Assembly (NCBI GenBank): GCA_025355705.1
Contig: JANXZD010000130.1
Coordinates: 1 to 8,602, forward strand
DNA: 8,602 nt
Source: Bacteroidota bacterium
GTDB lineage: Bacteria > Bacteroidota > Ignavibacteria > UBA10030 > UBA8401
Direction of reading: 5' to 3'
In this document: piece after piece, positions 1 through 5,515 of the stretch
Numbering within the stretch: the stretch's first letter is position 1
How the letters are laid out: every line of letters starts with the position of its first letter
Translations under genes and position numbers: made by a program
Notes under the pieces: model-generated
Seen by the model: only the letters and a program-made list of their open reading frames with translations
Database searches by the model: none
What the model was told of the DNA's origin: nothing

Positions 1-1
1 T

Positions 2-256
2 GCGGGTGAATCAATTGACAGTATATATGTTCCTTCACTTCTTGGTAAAACGTTCGGCGAAGCTGTGAAATTATTGAAAGAAAAGGGTCTGCGTACTGGG
101 AACATCACTTATCAATTGAATGAAGAACTTGTTCCTAATACTGTGATAGACCAACTTCCCCGTGAGAATGAAATTGTCACAACCCAAAAGGAAGTTGATC
201 TGTTCATTTCGCAGTCACCGGAAAATCCTGTAAAAAAAATACAAAAAGATAAATAA
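2..256 (+). CDS. PASTA-domain protein, C-terminal fragment (5' end outside window)
   Basis: The frame is open from the left edge with no start codon, so only the last 84 residues are visible. Residues about 10-70 of the fragment form one PASTA unit: it opens with VPSLLGKTFGEAVKLLKEKGL, has the central VIDQLPRENE turn matching the usual 'v..Q.P..G..v' block, and ends in a VDLFIS strand. A short Lys/Pro-rich tail (PVKKIQKDK) follows. PASTA domains occur in penicillin-binding proteins and Ser/Thr kinases, where they contact peptidoglycan or muropeptides, and in stand-alone membrane-anchored PASTA proteins. The rest of this protein is not seen, so the class cannot be decided. A GTG inside the frame at 65 is not a credible start because it would cut the PASTA unit. 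The stop lies one base before rpe, indicating co-transcription. Confidence 0.85.
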   Translation, partial: AGESIDSIYVPSLLGKTFGEAVKLLKEKGLRTGNITYQLNEELVPNTVIDQLPRENEIVTTQKEVDLFISQSPENPVKKIQKDK

Positions 257-257
257 T

Positions 258-923
258 ATGTTAGCGAAAGAGTCTTTAGTTGTACCATCACTGCTCTCTG
301 CGAATTTTGCTAATCTTGAACGTGATATTAAGAGAATTGAATCTGCAGGAGCAACTATCCTTCATTTAGATGTTATGGACGGACATTTTGTACCGAATAT
401 CAGTTTTGGAACAAATGTCGTCAAAGCTATTAATGCTACCACTGATGTAATTCTTGATACCCACTTGATGATTGAAAATCCAGATCACTTTCTTGAACAA
501 TTCAGAGATGCCGGTTCAGATATATTGACCGTACATGTTGAAGCATGCACCCATTTATATCGGACTATAACGAGGATCAAAGACCTTGGAATGAATGCAG
601 GAGTAAGTATCAATCCAGCAACGTCATTGAACACAATCGAAGAAATATTACCGTTCACTGATCTTATTTTAGTAATGTCGGTTAATCCAGGTTTTGGTGG
701 ACAAAAATTTATAGAATCAAGCCTTCAGAAAATTATAAGTCTTTCTAAAATAATCAAAGAAAAAAATCTCACAACAATTATTGAAGTTGATGGCGGAATT
801 GATTTAAGCACAGCAAAGGAAGTAAAGGATGCTGGAGCTCATTATTTTGTCGCAGGAAATGCAATATTTGGTAATGGGAATATTGAAAATAATTATTCAC
901 TATTAACCTCTCTTATAAAATAA
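258..923 (+). CDS. rpe: Ribulose-phosphate 3-epimerase
   Basis: This cytosolic enzyme interconverts D-ribulose 5-phosphate and D-xylulose 5-phosphate in the pentose phosphate pathway. The 221-residue protein has the full family length and a TIM-barrel pattern. Visible motifs are PSLLSANFANL (10-20), HLDVMDGHFVPN (36-47), THLMIENP (68-75), VHVEA (92-96), SINPAT (117-122), MSVNPGFGGQKF (140-151), EVDGGI (176-181) and the phosphate-binding VAGNAIF (198-204). Expected metal ligands H36, D38, H69 and D178 are all present, D38 and D178 being the acid/base pair in the family. The ATG lies one base after the PASTA stop (TAA-T-ATG) and has no recognisable Shine-Dalgarno sequence, so translation probably depends on coupling. 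The VAGNAIF loop has Asn where Ser is common, a minor variation. It is the second visible gene of the PASTA-rpe-nagA operon. Confidence 0.97.
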   Translation: MLAKESLVVPSLLSANFANLERDIKRIESAGATILHLDVMDGHFVPNISFGTNVVKAINATTDVILDTHLMIENPDHFLEQFRDAGSDILTVHVEACTHLYRTITRIKDLGMNAGVSINPATSLNTIEEILPFTDLILVMSVNPGFGGQKFIESSLQKIISLSKIIKEKNLTTIIEVDGGIDLSTAKEVKDAGAHYFVAGNAIFGNGNIENNYSLLTSLIK

Positions 924-924
924 T

Positions 925-2097
925 ATGAATTATGCTCTGAAAAATATAAAAATAGTAACTCCATTTAGAATTGTTGATAATGGAACAATTGTGATTACTG
1001 ATAAACAGATTTCTAATATGGGAAAAGTATCTGATGTCAATATCACATCTGATATTCCAGTGTTTGATTTAAACGGAATGACAGTCACTCCGGGCTTTAT
1101 CGATCTTTTAGTCCATGGTGGCGGAGGAAAAGGATTTGCAGATGATAGCGATGAATCAATCAATACAATCTCTGATTTTTTTTTCTCTCATGGAACGACA
1201 GGAATGCTTGCTTCATTGTTCAGTAAAAAAATTGATTTGTTGAAAAATGATGTCAACAGAATTGCTACATATGCTGAACAGCATAAAGATTCTAATATTT
1301 GGGGAATTCATATGGAGGGGCCATTCATCAATCCATTGATAAAAGGGGCTCATAAGATCGAGTATTTATGGGAACCCAGTGTTGAAATGTGGAATGAATT
1401 GAATGCATCAGCGCGTGGTTACATAAAATTAATGACCATTGCTCCTGAACTTAAAGGAAATATTGATGTCATACGAGCAGCAGCAAGTCAGGGTGTTGTG
1501 CCATCTATAGGACATACATTAGCATTGTATGATGATATTGAAAAAGCAATTGATAACGGTGCAGCACATGTGACACATATGTTCAATGCTATGAGACCAT
1601 TTCATCATCGCGAGCCGGGGATTATGGTGGCAGCCCTGCTTCGCAATGAATTAAAAGTTGAATTAATTGCTGATGGTATTCATGTTGATCCAATTGTTAT
1701 GAAATTACTTCACAACATCAAAGGGAGCGGGGGAATTATTCTTGTCACCGATGCAATTCGAGCGTGCGGAATGCCGGATGGTAATTATCATTTTATGGAT
1801 CAAAAAATAATCGTAAAAGACAAACGTGCATTTCTTGAAAATGGCACTCTTGCAGGAAGTACGTTAACGATGGAAGATGCTGTTCGGAATATGGTGCAGC
1901 TCGTTGGTGTTCCTTTAACAGACGCTGTACGGATGGCGTCATTAAATGGTGCTAAAGTATTAGGACTTGAGCATGAAAAAGGTATTTTGGCTGTAGGAAA
2001 GGATGCTGATCTTGTTGTTATGGATGACCAATTCACAGTTCATGCTACAATCTATGAAGGTCAAATTAAATACCGTAAAGGAAATATCCTTTCGTAA
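925..2097 (+). CDS. nagA: N-acetylglucosamine-6-phosphate deacetylase
   Basis: NagA hydrolyses N-acetylglucosamine 6-phosphate to glucosamine 6-phosphate and acetate, feeding amino sugars into cell-wall synthesis or glycolysis. The 390-residue length and motif order fit the amidohydrolase family: PGFIDLLVHGGGG (56-68), HMEGPF (129-134), SIGHT (194-198), THMFNAM (217-223), HHREPG (227-232), ADGIHV (249-254), LVTDA (273-277) and GTLAGS (307-312). Expected metal ligands E131, H197 and H218 and catalytic D276 are present. The usual HxH near the first strand is altered: position 62 is Leu and only H64 remains. This resembles enzymes with a single tightly bound metal more than binuclear ones (inference). 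The start codon follows the rpe stop by one base, with no Shine-Dalgarno sequence. No nagB is in the window; a strong terminator follows the gene. Confidence 0.95.
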   Translation: MNYALKNIKIVTPFRIVDNGTIVITDKQISNMGKVSDVNITSDIPVFDLNGMTVTPGFIDLLVHGGGGKGFADDSDESINTISDFFFSHGTTGMLASLFSKKIDLLKNDVNRIATYAEQHKDSNIWGIHMEGPFINPLIKGAHKIEYLWEPSVEMWNELNASARGYIKLMTIAPELKGNIDVIRAAASQGVVPSIGHTLALYDDIEKAIDNGAAHVTHMFNAMRPFHHREPGIMVAALLRNELKVELIADGIHVDPIVMKLLHNIKGSGGIILVTDAIRACGMPDGNYHFMDQKIIVKDKRAFLENGTLAGSTLTMEDAVRNMVQLVGVPLTDAVRMASLNGAKVLGLEHEKGILAVGKDADLVVMDDQFTVHATIYEGQIKYRKGNILS

Positions 2098-2124
2098 CAT
2101 TTTGGTAAAATACAATGATTCTTT

Positions 2125-2160
2125 AAAAGTGGCAGACAGTTGTCTGCCACTTTTATTTTA
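2125..2160 (+). terminator. Rho-independent terminator after nagA
   Basis: A perfect 14-bp inverted repeat (2125-2138 with 2141-2154) has core GTGGCAGACA/TGTCTGCCAC and nominally two loop bases; the real loop is probably four or more. The right arm runs into a T-rich stretch (TTTTATTTTA, 2151-2160). The A-tract on the left arm means it could also work on the opposite strand. It ends the PASTA-rpe-nagA operon and insulates it from the lrp promoter that begins nine bases later. Confidence 0.9.
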
Positions 2161-2168
2161 AATATTAT

Positions 2169-2197
2169 TTGACATTAAGTGATTTCGACCTTATATT
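2169..2197 (+). promoter_or_regulatory. Sigma70-type promoter for lrp-glnN
   Basis: A perfect -35 hexamer TTGACA (2169-2174) is followed after 17 bp by TATATT (2192-2197), five of six bases matching the -10 consensus. Transcription would start near 2204, giving a leader of roughly 35-40 bases before the GTG start at 2241. The site sits just after the nagA terminator, where a new operon is expected. It is a housekeeping-type promoter rather than the TTTG / TAnnTTTG type described for Bacteroidetes. Confidence 0.65.
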
Positions 2198-2203
2198 GTT
2201 AGT

Positions 2204-2222
2204 AAATAATCATGATAACCTA
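2204..2222 (+). promoter_or_regulatory. Candidate operator palindrome for the Lrp-family regulator
   Basis: ATCATGAT at 2209-2216 is a perfect 8-bp palindrome. Symmetric matches continue outward with interruptions (2207/2218, 2204/2221, 2203/2222), giving an AT-rich imperfect dyad of about 19 bp. It lies just downstream of the predicted transcription start. Lrp/AsnC proteins are known to bind AT-rich imperfect palindromes and often repress their own gene, so the position suits autoregulation. Assignment is inference; short AT-rich palindromes also arise by chance. Confidence 0.3.
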
Positions 2223-2229
2223 AAAAAAT

Positions 2230-2235
2230 AAGGTG
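2230..2235 (+). promoter_or_regulatory. Shine-Dalgarno sequence for lrp
   Basis: AAGGTG lies five bases before a GTG codon at 2241. It supports that GTG as the start, since the codon begins the N-terminal segment (MNSLHHLDEID) expected just ahead of an AsnC-type helix-turn-helix. Confidence 0.7.
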
Positions 2236-2240
2236 CAACT

Positions 2241-2714
2241 GTGAATTCCTTACATCACTTAGATGAAATCGACATAGCGTTGCTAGAAATACTGCAGAAA
2301 AACGGACGGACGAGACGAAATGATCTTGCTCAAACCGTGGGTCTGAGCATTCCGTCGGTAAGTGAACGACTTCGAAAATTGGAAGAAGGCGGTGTTATCA
2401 TTGGATATACTACGTTTGTCGATCCAAAAAAAGTTGGGAAAGATATAACAGCTTTCGTCAATATAACAGTCGACTCATCTAAACATTATACTTCGTTTCT
2501 TGAACATGCCAAATCTACCGATGAGATATTGGAAATTCATTCAGTCACAGGTACAGGTACGCATCTTATTAAAATAAGAACGGAAAATACTTCATCCTTA
2601 GAACGTTTGTTATCAAAAATTCAAGCATGGTCAGGAGTGGTGAATACAACAACGAGCATAGTTCTTACAACAATGAAAGAAACAAATAAAATTAAAATTA
2701 CTAAATCAAAATAA
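2241..2714 (+). CDS. Lrp/AsnC-family transcriptional regulator
   Basis: The 157-residue protein has the standard size and two-domain layout of the family. Residues about 6-56 are the winged helix-turn-helix: LDEIDIALLEILQKNGRTR, then DLAQTVGLSIPSVSERLRKLEEGGVI, the AsnC signature block. Residues about 68-145 form the RAM domain (ferredoxin-like fold) that oligomerises and binds small effectors, usually amino acids; the turn HSVTGTGTHLIKI (100-112) is the typical effector-site glycine motif. The GTG start at 2241 is supported by AAGGTG. The gene lies 10 bases upstream of type III glutamine synthetase, with one promoter ahead of both. I infer control of glnN and its own transcription in response to glutamine or another amino acid. 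The effector cannot be read from sequence. The C-terminus has a short Lys-rich tail. Confidence 0.93.
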   Translation: MNSLHHLDEIDIALLEILQKNGRTRRNDLAQTVGLSIPSVSERLRKLEEGGVIIGYTTFVDPKKVGKDITAFVNITVDSSKHYTSFLEHAKSTDEILEIHSVTGTGTHLIKIRTENTSSLERLLSKIQAWSGVVNTTTSIVLTTMKETNKIKITKSK

Positions 2715-2719
2715 AGGGA
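2713..2719 (+). promoter_or_regulatory. Shine-Dalgarno sequence for glnN, overlapping the lrp stop
   Basis: AAAGGGA starts inside the lrp stop codon (TAA, 2712-2714) and ends five bases before the ATG at 2725. The overlap implies that ribosomes finishing lrp cover the glnN initiation site, so the two genes are probably translationally coupled. Confidence 0.65.
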
Positions 2720-2724
2720 TTACT

Positions 2725-4851
2725 ATGAACAAATCTGCAAAACCTGTTTCATCGTATTTTGGTGAAAATATTTTTGATCTTGCCAAAATGCAACAAATGC
2801 TTCCAAAAAATGCATATGAAAAGATTCTGAATGTTATCAGTAAGAGCGAGAAATTAGATCCAGATACTGCTAACATTGTTGCGATTGCAATGAAAGACTG
2901 GTCGATCTCAAAGGGATGTACACATTACACACACTGGTTTCAACCTCTTACTGGCTTTACTGCTGAAAAGCATGACTCATTCATTGATTATAATGATGCA
3001 GGGAAAATTATTGAAGTATTTACGGGCAAACAGTTGATTCAAGGCGAGCCTGACGCTTCTTCGTTTCCATCCGGAGGTATTCGTGCAACATTTGAAGCAC
3101 GCGGCTATACGATTTGGGATCCGACAAGCCCTGTATTTATCATGGAATATCCTGATGGAAATACTCTTTGCATTCCAACTGTATTTATATCGTATACAGG
3201 TGAAACACTGGATAAAAAGGCACCACTGCTTCGTTCGATAGATGCACTGAATAATTCAGCCCTGAAAATGTTAAAGCAATTCAATAATCCTGCGACTAAA
3301 GTTTTTTCTACACTTGGTGTTGAACAGGAATATTTTCTCATTGATCGTGAATATTTTAATGCACGGCCTGATCTCAAACAAACGGGGAGAACATTATTTG
3401 GAAGAACGCCTGCAAAACATCAGCAGTTGGAAGACCAATATTTTGGGAATATTCCTGAACGAGCTTTTGCATTCATGACGGAAATTGAACGGGAAGCATA
3501 TAAACTCGGAATTCCATTAAAGACACGTCACAATGAAGTTGCTCCTAATCAATTTGAAGTTGCTCCTATTTATGAAGATGTGAACGTTGCAATTGATCAT
3601 AACCAGATCTTAATGGATCTGATGGACCGTGTTGCTCAACGGCATAATCTTGCAGTGCTGTTGCATGAAAAACCATTCGCCAATGTTAATGGCAGCGGTA
3701 AACATAGCAATTGGGCGATCGCCACTGATAAAGGTGAAAATCTTTTGAATCCTGGTAAAACACCCCAATCAAATTTGCAATTTTTAGTATTCTTAGTTTC
3801 TACAATTAAAGCGGTGTATAAATATTCAAAACTACTCCGTGCTTCAATTGCCTCTGCGCATAATGATCATCGTCTTGGAGCAAATGAAGCGCCACCTGCA
3901 ATCATTTCTGTTTTTCTTGGTGAACTTCTCACAAGAGTTCTAGAAGATCTTGAAAAAGGACAACCGACGGATAAGACGGATCAAGCATGGATTAATATCG
4001 GCATAGATAAAATTCCTGGAATTCCAAAGGATAATACCGATAGAAATAGAACATCACCATTTGCATTTACCGGAAATAAATTTGAATTCCGCGCCGTTGG
4101 ATCAAGTCAATCGCCATCGACACCAATCACTGTTTTGAATACAGCGATGGCTGAATCGTTAGACGATGTTCGAATCTCAATTGAAAAATCGATGGTGGGT
4201 GGAAAAGATCTTAATTCCGCAGTTGTTGAAGTCCTTCGGAAAGTCATTTCAGAATCAAAGAAAGTAATATTTAGCGGTGATGGATATTCTGATGCCTGGC
4301 AAAAAGAAGCTGCAAAACGTGGATTGCCAAATATCAAAACAACACCTGAAGCGATTGAATCATATAACACAAAAGAAGCTCACACTTTATTTTCAAAGCA
4401 TAAAGTGCTAAACGATCGGGAACTCGAAGCTATTTATCATATCGATTTAGAAAATTATGTAAAACAAGTTGATATTGAGGCACGTGTTGCAAAAAAGATG
4501 GCATTGACGATGTATTTTCCATCGGTAGTTTCATACGTCAACGAACTTTGTCAAACAGCAACTGGTTTAAAATCAGTCATTGGTGGTGGTGATAAATCGG
4601 TAAAAACATTGAAAGATCTTGTTAAAACGATCTCGAAATTGATGACTGGTATTCAGACTGAAGTTGCTGTTCTTGAAAAACTATTGGCTTCAGCACATAA
4701 CCAAAAAGATATCAAGAAAAAGGCTTTCGCATTTATCAATGTAAAAAGTCAAACTGAAAAATTACGTATTGGAATTGATGAATTAGAAATACTTGTTGCT
4801 AATGACCTTTGGCCTGTTCCCAAATACGCTGATATGATCATTGGGCTGTAA
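2725..4851 (+). CDS. glnN: Glutamine synthetase type III
   Basis: The enzyme makes glutamine from glutamate, ammonia and ATP. At 708 residues it matches GSIII (about 700-730), far longer than GSI (about 470) or GSII. GSIII hallmarks are CTHYTHWFQPLTG (65-77) and FPSGGIRATFEARGYTIWDP (114-133) in the N-terminal region. The catalytic core shows GVEQEYFLID (198-207, metal-ligand glutamates E200/E202), HNEVAPNQFEVAPI (269-282), NVNGSGKHSNW (320-330), SAHNDHRLGANEAPP (377-391) and TSPFAFTGNKFEFRAVGSS (443-461). The C-terminal helical region ends in WPVPKYADMIIGL (696-708), the usual GSIII terminus. All expected blocks are present with no break. GSIII forms large dodecamers in characterised species. 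It follows the Lrp-family regulator by 10 bases and ends in its own terminator. No Tyr adenylylation site of the GSI type is expected, so control is probably transcriptional. Confidence 0.97.
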   Translation: MNKSAKPVSSYFGENIFDLAKMQQMLPKNAYEKILNVISKSEKLDPDTANIVAIAMKDWSISKGCTHYTHWFQPLTGFTAEKHDSFIDYNDAGKIIEVFTGKQLIQGEPDASSFPSGGIRATFEARGYTIWDPTSPVFIMEYPDGNTLCIPTVFISYTGETLDKKAPLLRSIDALNNSALKMLKQFNNPATKVFSTLGVEQEYFLIDREYFNARPDLKQTGRTLFGRTPAKHQQLEDQYFGNIPERAFAFMTEIEREAYKLGIPLKTRHNEVAPNQFEVAPIYEDVNVAIDHNQILMDLMDRVAQRHNLAVLLHEKPFANVNGSGKHSNWAIATDKGENLLNPGKTPQSNLQFLVFLVSTIKAVYKYSKLLRASIASAHNDHRLGANEAPPAIISVFLGELLTRVLEDLEKGQPTDKTDQAWINIGIDKIPGIPKDNTDRNRTSPFAFTGNKFEFRAVGSSQSPSTPITVLNTAMAESLDDVRISIEKSMVGGKDLNSAVVEVLRKVISESKKVIFSGDGYSDAWQKEAAKRGLPNIKTTPEAIESYNTKEAHTLFSKHKVLNDRELEAIYHIDLENYVKQVDIEARVAKKMALTMYFPSVVSYVNELCQTATGLKSVIGGGDKSVKTLKDLVKTISKLMTGIQTEVAVLEKLLASAHNQKDIKKKAFAFINVKSQTEKLRIGIDELEILVANDLWPVPKYADMIIGL

Positions 4852-4872
4852 TTGATTTTATTGCATGAAGAC

Positions 4873-4913
4873 AAATCCCTGAGAATTGTTCTATACTCGG
4901 GGATTTTTATTTT
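4873..4913 (+). terminator. Rho-independent terminator after glnN
   Basis: AAATCCCTGAG (4873-4883) pairs with CTCGGGGATTT (4896-4906), an 11-bp stem with one G-U pair and a 12-base loop. A T-rich run, TTTTTATTTT (4904-4913), follows. It lies 21 bases after the glnN stop and closes the lrp-glnN operon. Confidence 0.85.
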
Positions 4914-4916
4914 AAA

Positions 4917-4945
4917 TTGCTTCTTCGCATTGATTTCGATATTTT
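4917..4945 (+). promoter_or_regulatory. Weak candidate promoter for apt-tnaA
   Basis: TTGCTT (4917-4922), a 17-bp spacer and TATTTT (4940-4945) are a partial match to a sigma70 promoter placed between the glnN terminator and apt. A promoter is needed here if that terminator works. Hexamer matches are only about 3/6 and 4/6, so this is suggestive. Confidence 0.3.
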
Positions 4946-4960
4946 TTTGAATGTCAATGA

Positions 4961-4966
4961 AGAGGG
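4961..4966 (+). promoter_or_regulatory. Shine-Dalgarno sequence deciding the apt start
   Basis: AGAGGG ends four bases before the ATG at 4971. It favours this start over an in-frame TTG at 4917 that would add 18 residues (beginning LLRIDFDIF) not expected in the family and lying in the promoter region. Confidence 0.6.
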
Positions 4967-4970
4967 TCAT

Positions 4971-5492
4971 ATGAATCTCGACAATAAAATTCGAACAATT
5001 CCAAATTTTCCTAAAAAAGGGATTATGTTTAAGGATATCACGACAGTTTTAAAAGATGCTGAAGGCCTTGCATTTTGTGTCGATACTTTATACGAAAAAT
5101 ATAAAAACAAAGGAATAACAAAAATTATCGGAATTGAATCTCGTGGATTTATTATTGGAACGGCGTTAGCATATCGTCTTAGTATAGGATTTGTACCAAT
5201 TCGAAAGCCCGGAAAACTTCCTGCAGAAACAATCCGTCAAGAATATCAATTAGAATATGGAACTGATGCAATTGAAATCCACAAAGATGCAATTTCGCAT
5301 GGTGAAAGAGTATTAATGCATGATGATGTTCTTGCAACGGGTGGAACAATGGAAGCCGCATGTAAATTGGTGAACCAACTTGGAGGAGTGATCGTCGGAT
5401 TATCATTCCTTATTGAATTATCATTTTTGAATCCTCGAAAAAAACTCAAAGAGTACGATATATTTTCATTAATAAGTTACGATTCTGAATAA
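4971..5492 (+). CDS. apt: Adenine phosphoribosyltransferase
   Basis: Apt salvages adenine by joining it to PRPP to form AMP and pyrophosphate in the cytosol. From the ATG at 4971 the protein has 173 residues, typical for the family, and begins as expected (IRTIPNFPKKGIMFKDIT, 7-24). Other motifs are GIESRGFIIG (54-63), the flexible-loop block VPIRKPGKLPAE (75-86) and the PRPP-binding signature VLMHDDVLATGGT (114-126) with the D118-D119 pair. H117 replaces the more usual hydrophobic residue just before the Asp pair, a tolerated variation. The gene follows the glnN terminator and lies 23 bases upstream of tnaA with no terminator between, so the two are probably co-transcribed. A functional link is not obvious: one salvages a purine, the other degrades an amino acid. 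Confidence 0.95.
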   Translation: MNLDNKIRTIPNFPKKGIMFKDITTVLKDAEGLAFCVDTLYEKYKNKGITKIIGIESRGFIIGTALAYRLSIGFVPIRKPGKLPAETIRQEYQLEYGTDAIEIHKDAISHGERVLMHDDVLATGGTMEAACKLVNQLGGVIVGLSFLIELSFLNPRKKLKEYDIFSLISYDSE

Positions 5493-5515
5493 AAAAATCT
5501 CTAAAATATTTCATT

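Noticed and set aside
65..256. GTG at 65 as the start of a complete 63-residue gene
   Set aside because: The frame is open to the left edge and the GTG falls inside the PASTA unit, removing its conserved VPSLLGKTFGEA start.
4917..4970. In-frame TTG at 4917 as the start of apt, giving a 191-residue protein
   Set aside because: The extra 18 residues do not fit the family N-terminus, the codon lies right after the glnN terminator in the likely promoter, and ATG 4971 has AGAGGG four bases upstream.
5493..5515. TnaC-like leader peptide before tnaA
   Set aside because: Only 23 bases separate apt and tnaA, too short for a leader gene with its regulatory region.
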